Below are positions 27,211 through 35,547 of a DNA stretch of 44,396 nt, piece after piece. Positions within the stretch are counted from its first letter, which is position 1; every line of letters begins with the position of its first letter. A model generated the notes under the pieces. It did not search any database and had not been told where the DNA came from. It saw only the letters and a program-made list of their open reading frames with translations. The DNA is from Planctomycetaceae bacterium. GTDB taxonomy: Bacteria; Planctomycetota; Planctomycetia; Pirellulales; Pirellulaceae. The stretch lies in the NCBI GenBank assembly GCA_005798335.1, contig SYJV01000498.1, positions 1-44,396 of the forward strand, read 5' to 3'. The position numbers and the translations under genes were made by a program.

Positions 27211-27669
27211 ATGACGCCAGACGCCAGTTTCTATCAGTTTTCGAAAGAAGTGTGGCAGGCCGTAAATGATCAGGCACGGCATGCGCTGCTACGCAAAGAG
27301 TACTGCCCTGACCAATCGCGGATTGAGTCGCTCCGTTGCGTGTTTTTCGACGAAGAGAGCGAGTTGAATTTTGGACACCAGATCTGGTTTTTCGAAGCCA
27401 ATGGTGTCGACCCGGTTGGGCGCCGACACCGGCTGTACGGTACTCTCGAATTTTCCGTGCAATACGGTTTGCTCGAGCCAGTGCGCGCTGCCTTAAGGGA
27501 TGATCCTCAGCAACGACAACGGTTCTTGCATTCGATTACCGAACCGCCGCCGACGGATGTTTGGGCCAGCCCTTCGACAAAGGTCTGGGTACGTCTAACG
27601 GTCGCCAGCGTGGTGATTCTGATTTCACTTTGGTTGCTTTGGCTGGGCGCCTCGCTGATGAATCTGTAG
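27211..27669 (+). CDS. Small protein with C-terminal transmembrane helix, unknown
   Basis: 152 residues: a soluble, charged N-terminal part (FYQFSKEVWQAVNDQARHAL; CVFFDEESELNFGHQIWFFE) and one strongly hydrophobic C-terminal helix at about 127-149 (VRLTVASVVILISLWLLWLG). It is predicted to be tail-anchored with the bulk in the cytoplasm. I recognise no family. The start at 27211 is uncertain because another ATG at 27207 is out of frame. It ends 58 nt before the ABC ATPase start on the same strand and may belong to that operon. Confidence 0.7.
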   Translation: MTPDASFYQFSKEVWQAVNDQARHALLRKEYCPDQSRIESLRCVFFDEESELNFGHQIWFFEANGVDPVGRRHRLYGTLEFSVQYGLLEPVRAALRDDPQQRQRFLHSITEPPPTDVWASPSTKVWVRLTVASVVILISLWLLWLGASLMNL

Positions 27670-27727
27670 CAAGCGGTGAGTAAGCGCATTCAGCGAGAAT
27701 TGCGGTTGGGTTTTTGAATTGGATCTG

Positions 27728-28738
27728 ATGACTGCTTTCGACTCACCGGCAATCGACGTTCGTCAACTGCGAAAAACTTATCGCGAGGGTTGGTTTTTTC
27801 GGCGATCCTTTGCAGCTCTTCAGGGCGTCGATTTGAAAGTTCGCCGAGGTGAGGTATTTGGTTTGCTGGGGCCCAATGGTGCTGGCAAGACGACGCTCAT
27901 CAAAATCTTGTTAGGGATCATTCGAGCCAGCAGTGGTGACGCGCATCTGCTTGGTCAACCGGCAGGCAGCAAAGCCGCCCGCATGCGCATCGGTTACCTC
28001 CCAGAGAACCTCAATTTCCCAAGCCATCATACGGGCATGCGCGCCCTACATTTTCTTGGGCGACTAAGCAACGTTGACTCACACCTGCTGCGTTCGCGCA
28101 GCCAGGAGTTGATCGAATTGGTTGGTTTAAAGGGTCGCGAGCAAGAACTGGTTCGAAAGTACAGCAAGGGTATGCGACAGCGCTTGGGAATCGCGCAAGC
28201 CATGTTGCACGATCCGGATTTGATGATCATGGATGAACCAACTGATGGGCTCGATCCCATTGGCCGATCACAAATTCGGCAGTTAATTACCTACCTCAAG
28301 CATCAAGGCAAAACTGTATTCTTGAACAGCCACATCTTGCAGGAAGTCGAACTAGTTTGTGATCGGGTGGCTATTCTCGTGCGCGGTAACTTGCGAGGAA
28401 TTGGCACTCCGCACGAGTTAACCGAACAATTGCACGGCGCCTTGGAAATGCGGTTGATGATCGAGATAGAGTGTACTGCCGAGCAACTGAATCAATTGTC
28501 GACTTGTTTCGAACTTTCATGCGAGCCGCTACCCGATGGTCGCAGGAAAATCGTTGCCACGGCGACTACTCAATCGCAAGTCGACCACATAATCGATCGC
28601 GTTCGCCAGCTCGGCATTAGCATCTTGAGACTCGAGAAAATTCGTCCGAGCCTCGAAGAAGTTTTCTTGTCGGTAGTTGGCAACGCTGAATCGCCACACG
28701 TGGCCGTAGACGCCTCAGCGGATTCGGCGGTGTCATGA
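27728..28738 (+). CDS. ABC transporter ATP-binding protein (ABC-2 type)
   Basis: About 336 residues. The ATPase domain has Walker A GPNGAGKTT, the signature KYSKGMRQRLGIAQAM, and Walker B LMIMDEPTDGLDP with the switch histidine in FLNSHILQEVE. The long C-terminal extension (about 90 residues beyond the ATPase core) is typical of ATPases serving ABC-2 permeases of the NatA/GldA/NosF kind. ATG 27728 is preferred over TTG 27719. Its stop overlaps the start of the permease (ATGA at 28735), so the two are translationally coupled and surely form one transporter. Direction and substrate are unknown; ABC-2 systems of this type usually export or remodel envelope components. Confidence 0.95.
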   Translation: MTAFDSPAIDVRQLRKTYREGWFFRRSFAALQGVDLKVRRGEVFGLLGPNGAGKTTLIKILLGIIRASSGDAHLLGQPAGSKAARMRIGYLPENLNFPSHHTGMRALHFLGRLSNVDSHLLRSRSQELIELVGLKGREQELVRKYSKGMRQRLGIAQAMLHDPDLMIMDEPTDGLDPIGRSQIRQLITYLKHQGKTVFLNSHILQEVELVCDRVAILVRGNLRGIGTPHELTEQLHGALEMRLMIEIECTAEQLNQLSTCFELSCEPLPDGRRKIVATATTQSQVDHIIDRVRQLGISILRLEKIRPSLEEVFLSVVGNAESPHVAVDASADSAVS

Positions 28739-31125
28739 TGCGACCCTACCTGGCGATCTTAGTAGACTCGTATTGGGAAGCGGTTGGAAATCGTGTCCTC
28801 TGGGCTTTGCTGGTCTGCTGGTCCATCGTTATCGTTAGTTTGGCGCCCTTCGGATTGGTGATTGAGCAGAGCTTTGAATTATCGAGTCGCGACGTTCAAA
28901 ATCGTGACGCTCTGTTACAAAAAATGGTGCGAGCCGCCAAGGGACAAGGAACTCAAACTGCCAAAGCGGTCATGCGTTGTCTGCCAAGCGACGTCGTGGA
29001 AGACTTGCGAAAACGCAACTCGGACTCTCCCAACGATCAAAACAGCAGGCGTATTTCGTCCAGCCGCATTGCGACCATTTTGAACGATGTGCTCGACCAG
29101 CCCGAGCTGTATTCTAAAGAGTCGTTTCCTGCTGCCGAATTGCGCTCCAACATCAAGCCGCTGATTGAGAGACCAACCAGCTCGTTGGGAAGAGAGGAAT
29201 TGCGCGAACTCAACCGAAAGTTGTTGCAGCTCGCGTTTCCGTCAGAACTGCATACACCTCGCGGCGAATTGATTTGGATTGGCTACGCGGGACTAAAGAT
29301 CGGCGAACCACTCGGTTTAGACCGGCGATTCTTGCGCGAAATCATCGAAAGTCGCGTGCTCACCATCATCATTAAGTTGGGACTCGGGATGGCGACCGTG
29401 TTTGTGGCTATCGTCGTCACCAGTCCCATGATCCCGGATACGTTCAAGTCTGGATCGTTACACCTGCTGTTGAGCAAGCCCATATCGCGACCCCTGCTGT
29501 ACCTCTTTAAATTTTTTGGAGGTTCTGTTTTCGTTTTAATCAATATCACCTTCTTGATTGTCGGTCTGTTTTTGATCGTCGGTTGGAGGTTTGGTATTTG
29601 GAACCCAGGTGTACTGGCTTGTATACCGCTGCTACTGTTCGTGTTTATCATCTTCTATAGTGTTTCGGCATTGGTCGGCATCATTTGGGGTAACTCGGTG
29701 ATTTGTGTCGTGGCCTGCCTAGTGTTTTGGTTATTCTGCACGGTTATCGGCGCGCTGCGAGGCGGATTCTTACCCGCTGTGGAAATCGCTCCACAAATCG
29801 TGCGATTTCATCAAGTGGAAGACCAACTCTTGACCGTTACGCAAGGTGGATCGCTGAATATTTGGAACAAGCAATATTCCGTTTGGCAACCTGCCGTTGA
29901 TATCGATCGCATGCACAATGGCCGAATTTTGGGGCCGATTTTCGATCATCAACGCCAACAATTATTGCTGCGAGCCGACGAAAGAGCTCCATTTGGAATG
30001 TTCTGGGCAGCGTCCCGCAAAATGTCGATTGTCACACTCCAATCGGATAACGAACCAACTTCTAATCACGCTGCACCGGCGAGCTCAGCCTCAACCTCCA
30101 GTGTACCGAAGTCAATTGAAGAAGCGCGCGAGAAATCGCTTTGGTTGGTTGATGCAGGGCCGGAATTGCCCGGGCTGATGATCGATTTCCTGCAGATGGG
30201 TGACGAAGTCGTCGCGGTTACGCGCAGCGAAATTAGGCGGCTGGACCGAACCAAAGTGGAATTGGCTGAGGCCAGCGAAAAGCTGTTCTTCGGTTTTCGT
30301 CCGCCAGTCGTTGGCGCCGCTGATCCGTTTGTCGTGGCTACTCCCTCGGATTACACGATCGATGAAACCGTCAGTGTCGCTGTTGCTCCGAATGGCCAGC
30401 AGTTGTTCGTCTACCATTCCAGCTCCCTCGACGTACTAACTTTCTCGACGAAAACGAAAATGTTCGATGTCACTTATAAACTGAAACTCGACGGTGAAGG
30501 TTCTGAAGCCGCAATCTTGGCCGCCAATGACGAATTCTGTTTGGTAGCGCGCGATGGATTGCCAATCAAAGTCTTCGACCTCGAACTCAATGAACTGCAT
30601 TCCGCATTGCGGCTGCCCCAAGAAGCAGACGTTCGTCAAATAACGTCGATACCAGGCTCGTCAGATTTCAGCATCATTACACATTTGGGCGATTGGTATC
30701 GACTCAGCTCGAAAACTGGCCAAATGACCATCGTTTCCCATCCGTGGGGTAATCAATGTACCGCAGCCATGTGGATCGATGCCGATCGAGCTTGGTTAGG
30801 TGTCAAGCCCAATCGAGCTGTGCTGATCAATGTCGCATCTGGAAAAGTAGAACAGAACTTGGCTCCCGTACCCACGCGAATGGACAGTTTCTACCGCTGG
30901 TTCGCTAATCCGTTGTACTACGTCAACCCGAAACCCGCCGCGCTCGATGCCGCTATGAGTTACCTGTTAACTGGCAAAGACACGCAGAGCCTCGAGCTAA
31001 TCACCACAGATCTCAAGACCGCGCGCATCGAGCTGGAGGTTTGGCAACCTATCATCAGCAACAGCCTCTTTGTGATCGTTATGCTAGCCATCGGCTGCAT
31101 CTATCTTGTTCGTAAAGAATTCTAA
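28735..31125 (+). CDS. ABC-2 permease with large extracytoplasmic propeller-like insertion
   Basis: 796 residues, more than twice the usual permease. Predicted helices: 22-43, 208-232, 255-283, 292-316, 320-341, and a last one at about 771-792. The 43-208 loop is typical of ABC-2 permeases of the GldF/NosY kind. The stretch 350-770 between helices 5 and 6 is not: it holds repeated short beta blades (LLTVTQGGSLNIWNKQYSVW; VSVAVAPNGQQLFVYHSS; AAILAANDEFCLVARDGLP; QITSIPGSSDFSIITHLGDW; AAMWIDADRAWLGVKPNRAV) like a WD40/PQQ-type propeller. With an even helix count and N-terminus inside, this part should face outward. Overlaps the ATPase gene by 4 nt; a second ATG at 28738 is possible. Confidence 0.85.
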   Translation: MMRPYLAILVDSYWEAVGNRVLWALLVCWSIVIVSLAPFGLVIEQSFELSSRDVQNRDALLQKMVRAAKGQGTQTAKAVMRCLPSDVVEDLRKRNSDSPNDQNSRRISSSRIATILNDVLDQPELYSKESFPAAELRSNIKPLIERPTSSLGREELRELNRKLLQLAFPSELHTPRGELIWIGYAGLKIGEPLGLDRRFLREIIESRVLTIIIKLGLGMATVFVAIVVTSPMIPDTFKSGSLHLLLSKPISRPLLYLFKFFGGSVFVLINITFLIVGLFLIVGWRFGIWNPGVLACIPLLLFVFIIFYSVSALVGIIWGNSVICVVACLVFWLFCTVIGALRGGFLPAVEIAPQIVRFHQVEDQLLTVTQGGSLNIWNKQYSVWQPAVDIDRMHNGRILGPIFDHQRQQLLLRADERAPFGMFWAASRKMSIVTLQSDNEPTSNHAAPASSASTSSVPKSIEEAREKSLWLVDAGPELPGLMIDFLQMGDEVVAVTRSEIRRLDRTKVELAEASEKLFFGFRPPVVGAADPFVVATPSDYTIDETVSVAVAPNGQQLFVYHSSSLDVLTFSTKTKMFDVTYKLKLDGEGSEAAILAANDEFCLVARDGLPIKVFDLELNELHSALRLPQEADVRQITSIPGSSDFSIITHLGDWYRLSSKTGQMTIVSHPWGNQCTAAMWIDADRAWLGVKPNRAVLINVASGKVEQNLAPVPTRMDSFYRWFANPLYYVNPKPAALDAAMSYLLTGKDTQSLELITTDLKTARIELEVWQPIISNSLFVIVMLAIGCIYLVRKEF

Positions 31126-31139
31126 ACCCAACGTTGGGT
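31126..31139. terminator. Palindrome after permease stop
   Basis: ACCCAACGTTGGGT is a perfect 14-nt palindrome starting directly after the permease TAA, in the 113-nt gap between convergent genes. It could form a stem if read through, but with no loop and no T-run it is a weak terminator candidate; it may instead be a protein site. Confidence 0.35.
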
Positions 31140-31238
31140 CCTCTGTGCATGCCCAAGAGAAATATTAATTGGCAGCGTTGCGCCTGCGGTAGGTCGCGCG
31201 TGAACACTAGTTGTCGCAGTGTCATCATTGCAGAATAT

Positions 31239-34184
31239 CTACGGAATTGCGCGTTGGCCGGCGGGTAGGTGGTCGTTGATAAAGCGGGTCATCAGTCCGT
31301 AAAGATGGAGGCTGGTGGTCTTGCCTTCGTTGATCGAGTGACTGCGGTTTGGATAGGACATTTGCCAAAAAGGTTTATTCAGTTCAATCAGTCGATCGGT
31401 CAGCTTCTCCATCCCCTGAGCATGACAATTGTCGTCACCACTGCCATGAACGATCAACAGGTTGCCTCTTAATCCTGCCGCGTGTGTGATGGGTGATCCA
31501 TTGCGATAGTCTTCGGCATTGTCTTGTGGGAGCCCCATGTAGCGCTCCTGATAAATCGTATCGTACAGCCGCATGTCCGGTACTGCTGCCACGGCGACGC
31601 CCGTATGGTAAAGATCCGGATACCGGAACAACAGATTGAGCGTCATCGATCCGCCTCCGCTCCAACCCCATACACCAACGCGGGATGCATCCAAATAAGG
31701 TCGCTTTAGCAGTTCGCGCGCTGCTGCCGACTGATCTTCCGAAGCAAGTGTACTCACGCGTCGATAGGCGGCTTTTCTCCAGTTGCGACCGCGAGGGCAC
31801 GGAGTACCACGATTGTCGAAACACGCAATCACATACCCTTGTTGCGCGAGCAGCAAATGCCAAAGATAGTTATTCCCTCCCCATCGATCGCGCACCGATT
31901 GACTTGCGGGCTCACCATATACATGGAAGATGACGGGATATTTTCTGGTTTCGTCAAAGCCGACTGGCTTGATCATCCAACCGTCCAGTTGCACTCCGTG
32001 CCCGATGTCGACTCGCAAAAACTCCACCGGTGATCGGCTCAACTGCTTAATTGATTTGGCGAGCTTGTCGTTGGACGAAAGTGTGTGCAGCACTCGGTGA
32101 TCGGGCAGCGAAACGATCTCTACGCGCGGTGGCATTCCAAAAGCAGAGTACGTGTGGACAGCAAACGCCCCGTCGGGAGAAAGGGTGTAGTCGTGACTTC
32201 CGGGCTGATCGTTTGGACTCAATCGCAGAGGTTGGGCATCGCCGCTAAGTGTTGCACTGTACAGATACTGTTGCGTGGCATTATCTCCGCAGGCAAGAAA
32301 AAGAGCGCGTTCTGCTTTGTTGTCGATATACAACATCTTGATGATATCAAAGTTCCCTGTAATGGCACGGCGCATCTTGCTACCATCGCGCGATACGATA
32401 AAAAGCTGTCGCCAACCATCGCGCTCGCTGATCCAAGTAAATGCACTGTCATTTTCAGTCCACGCCATCGCGTCATCGTGAATGTCCACCCAAGTCCCAT
32501 CATGTTCCGTCATCACCGTACGAACTTCGCCGGTTGAGGCATCTGCCAGCATAACATCTACGGCATTCTGTAAACGGTTGGAGCGCTGAATAACCAACTC
32601 ACTCGAACTGCCCGTCCATTCCATACGAGGAATATAGAAATCGGTTCGGGTATCGCCCGGTACGTTGATCCACTTAGTTATCCCGTTGGCCAAGGCAACA
32701 ACGCCGACGCGGCACGCCGAGTTCTGCTCGCCAGTTTTGGGATACGCAAACGATTTCAGGATTGGATACTTCTCGGTTGTGTTGTCGACCAGCGTAAATT
32801 TCTTGACGCCCTGGGTATTGATTTGCCAATACGCGATCTGCTTACCGTCAGTACTCCACCGCCAACCATCTCGGCAAGAAAATTCTTCTTCGTAGACCCA
32901 GTCGAAAGTGCCATTGATTACTTCGCCAGAACCATCTTTGGTGAGCTGCACTGGTTCGCTGCCATCGACTTGGGCGACATACAGGTTGTTGGCGTAAACG
33001 TATCCAGCTCGAGAACCATCCGGTGATAGCTTCGCAAACATCAAAGCCGAAGGCTCAGCAGCACCGCCGAGCTTTGCGAGTTTGCCAGTCGATCGACGAA
33101 ATGTCCAATAGTCTCCTCGCGTATTCTGCCGCCAGACTTTCACGGAGTTTGTATAAATCAGTACCAGATCTAGATCCCGCGACAATTCGTAGTCTGCAAT
33201 CACGAGCGGCTCTTTGGCGCCGGACGGAATCAACCCAGTCGCTGCGACCAGGATTTCTCGGTTGCCTGTTGGATCGACGCGGACGATATCGCGAGCTTCT
33301 TTATTTATCTTGGTAGTTGCGAGCGTTGTATAAGAACCGCCTGCTAGCCACTTCACGATCGGTGTACGGTCGCCTTGAAAATCTTCGGAATTGAAAATTC
33401 GCTCCACACTCAACCGTGCGGATTCGGGCTGGTTCGATTGAGGCTGGCCAGCAGGCGCGTTTGTTGTTTCACCCCACAACGATTGCAACAAGGCAAACAT
33501 GATGGGATCGTGCTTTTGCAGTTGCTCACGCGAAAACGGGAAGAAGTCGTTGGTTGCAAAAAACGCTTCAGTACATTCGGCAAAGTACTCCATAGGATTG
33601 GTGATCGCGTAAGCACGAACGTTGGCCGATCGCCCGTCTCCAAATCGCTGCTCGACTTTGTCGTAGAGTCCCTTTGACTTGGCCTGTTCAAATGCGGCTT
33701 TGATTTCCGCATTGCCGAAACCTTTGGAGAGAACTCGATCATGGTAAGCGTGTGCCAGTTCGTGCAACGCGAAATTCGGCATCCTTTTGGTTTCTCGTTC
33801 GAAAATGCGAATATTGGTGAACTCGACGGCTTTCTCCATCGCCGGATTGCGTTTATTGTCGCGCAGCCAACCGGCTCCTGGATGATATTCCGCGCGCGGT
33901 GCAACGTTGGGATACTCCGGCGAGAACCAGAGTGGTACTTGCTTGAGCTGTTGGACAGCCGCCGCAGGAACGCGCTCGTCGATTTGTTGCAGTTGTATCG
34001 CCAATAACTCCAGCGCTCGTTCATTGGCTGCACTATCTTGTTCGATCAAACGATCGCTGATCAATACGGTCCAGCCATGAACGATCTTTGCCTGGTGTCC
34101 TGCTACTTTGGAAGGTTCTTCGGCGCGAGCAAGACTTGCCACTGATACGAAGAATAAGATTGAACAAGCAATACAGAGTTTCAT
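31239..34184 (-). CDS. Secreted double protease: lethal-factor-like metallopeptidase domain plus DPP-IV (S9B) peptidase
   Basis: 981 residues with signal peptide 1-21 (ILFFVSVASLARA). The first part (about 30-240) has HELAHAYHD (His141, Glu142, His145) and TNPMEYFAE (Glu199), the zinc site and downstream glutamate in the arrangement of anthrax lethal factor (HEFGH ... TNEAEFFAE). The second part (about 255-981) is a complete S9B enzyme: an eight-bladed-propeller region with the double-glutamate motif DWVYEEEF that binds the substrate amino terminus, and catalytic Ser842 (GWSGGGS, normally GWSYGG), Asp917/918 (HGSGDDN) and His949 (NRSHS). It should cut Xaa-Pro or Xaa-Ala dipeptides from peptide N-termini, while the first domain may act as an endopeptidase or only bind. 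It lies downstream of an amidohydrolase and a hydrolase, likely one operon. Confidence 0.9.
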   Translation of the reverse strand: MKLCIACSILFFVSVASLARAEEPSKVAGHQAKIVHGWTVLISDRLIEQDSAANERALELLAIQLQQIDERVPAAAVQQLKQVPLWFSPEYPNVAPRAEYHPGAGWLRDNKRNPAMEKAVEFTNIRIFERETKRMPNFALHELAHAYHDRVLSKGFGNAEIKAAFEQAKSKGLYDKVEQRFGDGRSANVRAYAITNPMEYFAECTEAFFATNDFFPFSREQLQKHDPIMFALLQSLWGETTNAPAGQPQSNQPESARLSVERIFNSEDFQGDRTPIVKWLAGGSYTTLATTKINKEARDIVRVDPTGNREILVAATGLIPSGAKEPLVIADYELSRDLDLVLIYTNSVKVWRQNTRGDYWTFRRSTGKLAKLGGAAEPSALMFAKLSPDGSRAGYVYANNLYVAQVDGSEPVQLTKDGSGEVINGTFDWVYEEEFSCRDGWRWSTDGKQIAYWQINTQGVKKFTLVDNTTEKYPILKSFAYPKTGEQNSACRVGVVALANGITKWINVPGDTRTDFYIPRMEWTGSSSELVIQRSNRLQNAVDVMLADASTGEVRTVMTEHDGTWVDIHDDAMAWTENDSAFTWISERDGWRQLFIVSRDGSKMRRAITGNFDIIKMLYIDNKAERALFLACGDNATQQYLYSATLSGDAQPLRLSPNDQPGSHDYTLSPDGAFAVHTYSAFGMPPRVEIVSLPDHRVLHTLSSNDKLAKSIKQLSRSPVEFLRVDIGHGVQLDGWMIKPVGFDETRKYPVIFHVYGEPASQSVRDRWGGNNYLWHLLLAQQGYVIACFDNRGTPCPRGRNWRKAAYRRVSTLASEDQSAAARELLKRPYLDASRVGVWGWSGGGSMTLNLLFRYPDLYHTGVAVAAVPDMRLYDTIYQERYMGLPQDNAEDYRNGSPITHAAGLRGNLLIVHGSGDDNCHAQGMEKLTDRLIELNKPFWQMSYPNRSHSINEGKTTSLHLYGLMTRFINDHLPAGQRAIP

Positions 34185-34203
34185 GTTGTCGTTGATTCAC
34201 AAC

Positions 34204-34217
34204 TTGTAAATTTACAA
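34204..34217. promoter_or_regulatory. Perfect palindrome upstream of the protease gene
   Basis: TTGTAAATTTACAA is a 14-nt perfect palindrome centred about 26 nt upstream of the protease ATG, in the 85-nt gap after the amidohydrolase. Its size, symmetry and A/T-richness are those of a dimeric regulator's operator. No matching regulator gene is present and only one copy was seen, so the role is a guess. Confidence 0.35.
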
Positions 34218-34269
34218 AGCAGGTAATGGAGCCCTTCATTGTACTTGCTCACAACCCTGCCTTGGATGC

Positions 34270-35538
34270 TTATTTCGTTGATAGTTGCCCGGCTTGGATG
34301 GTACCGCCTTGCAGGACAGCGATTAGGCGCGTCCGGTCCTCTAGAATTGAGATGTCTGCGACGACATCGCCATCGACGACGAGTATGTCGGCTAGCTTAC
34401 CGACCGAGAGCGTACCGAATTCATGATCGCGGCCCATGATTTGCGCGCCTGATTGCGTGGCGCAGCGAATTACCTCCAGCGGCTTTAATCCGACATAGTT
34501 GACGAAAAAAGTCAGCTCGCGAGCATAATCGCCGTGTGGGTTCCAAGCGAATCCGTAGTCGCCTCCCATACCCAATCGCCCGCCTTCGCTCAGTATCCAG
34601 CGCGCGCTGGCTGCGCCTCCTTCGAGAGTCTCTTTATGTCCGTCGATCACGCGTTGGCTCATACCGAACTCAGGTCCGTGTTCGATGCTGGCCAGTTCAA
34701 AGTACAGTGCGGGTACCACCGGCACATCACGCTGGAGCAACAGGTCCATGGCTTCGCGGTCCATAAACGTACCATGTTCCAGCGCGTCATAACCGGCGCG
34801 CAGCGCGTTCTTGATTCCGTCGGTTGCTCGACAATGGCCCGTAACCTTCAGATGGTGGTTGTGCGCAGTTTGAACTACCGCGTGCATTTCTTCGAAAGTC
34901 ATACACAACGTGTGATGATCGTTCACGTCAGGTGATGCGGCGTCGCCGGTCGGATAGGTCTTGATCCATTCGACGCCATCCTTGACCAGTTTGCGTACTG
35001 CCGCGCGCGCTTCGTCAGGACCATTGACCAACAAGACCAGCCCCTCCATGCCGATCTTGCGAAAATCGGGATTCCAGTCCATCAATCCTCCCACGCCACA
35101 AATCTCACGGCCACTGGTCGCCATCCTGGGTCCGGGCATGACATCGCTCTCGATAGCTTTCCTCAGCCAAAAATCGATATTGAACAGGCTGCCACCACTG
35201 CGCGCCGCAGTATAGCCGCATTCGAGAGCCAGCTTTGCGTTCGCCGCAGCCAGCAACGTTACGTACTCAACGGGATACTTGATATCCAAGTCTTCCAGTG
35301 CGGCTACATTGAAATACGTCGAGTGAAAATGAGCTTCGACCAAGCCAGGCATGATCGTTCCACCGCGCGCGTCGATAATCTGTGCTCCCTGAATCGGCAC
35401 AGGTGCGTTCGCAGACGGGCCAACGTAATCGATCAGTCCTTCGTTAATGACCACGACACCACTGTGCACGGGAGCAGCGCCTGTGCCATCTACGATTTGG
35501 CCGTTTTGAATAACCGAAGTTCCGGAAGCAAGCTTCAT
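34270..35538 (-). CDS. Metal-dependent amidohydrolase (imidazolonepropionase/Xaa-Pro dipeptidase-like)
   Basis: 422 residues, cytoplasmic. A TIM-barrel amidohydrolase with the flanking beta domain (VIQNGQIVDGTG at the start, GKLADILVVDG near the end). Metal ligands: His70 and His72 (LVEAHFHS), Lys193 (EWIKTYPTGD, likely carboxylated), His235 (VTGHC), His255 (ALEHGTF) and Asp327 (MGGDYG), matching binuclear enzymes of the imidazolonepropionase-like group that includes Xaa-Pro/Xaa-Arg carboxypeptidases and prolidases. The start at 35538 has AGGG 7 nt upstream, and the stop of the alpha/beta hydrolase is 9 nt upstream. Lying beside a DPP-IV, a role in splitting the released dipeptides is attractive but unproven; lactonase or imidazolone-type activity is possible. 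Confidence 0.88.
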   Translation of the reverse strand: MKLASGTSVIQNGQIVDGTGAAPVHSGVVVINEGLIDYVGPSANAPVPIQGAQIIDARGGTIMPGLVEAHFHSTYFNVAALEDLDIKYPVEYVTLLAAANAKLALECGYTAARSGGSLFNIDFWLRKAIESDVMPGPRMATSGREICGVGGLMDWNPDFRKIGMEGLVLLVNGPDEARAAVRKLVKDGVEWIKTYPTGDAASPDVNDHHTLCMTFEEMHAVVQTAHNHHLKVTGHCRATDGIKNALRAGYDALEHGTFMDREAMDLLLQRDVPVVPALYFELASIEHGPEFGMSQRVIDGHKETLEGGAASARWILSEGGRLGMGGDYGFAWNPHGDYARELTFFVNYVGLKPLEVIRCATQSGAQIMGRDHEFGTLSVGKLADILVVDGDVVADISILEDRTRLIAVLQGGTIQAGQLSTK

Positions 35539-35547
35539 AAGCTGGCC

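Noticed and set aside
26927-27277. Minus-strand frame and an overlapping plus-strand frame upstream of 27211
   Set aside because: Both overlap the more credible gene at 27211, lack ribosome binding sites and show no domain pattern.
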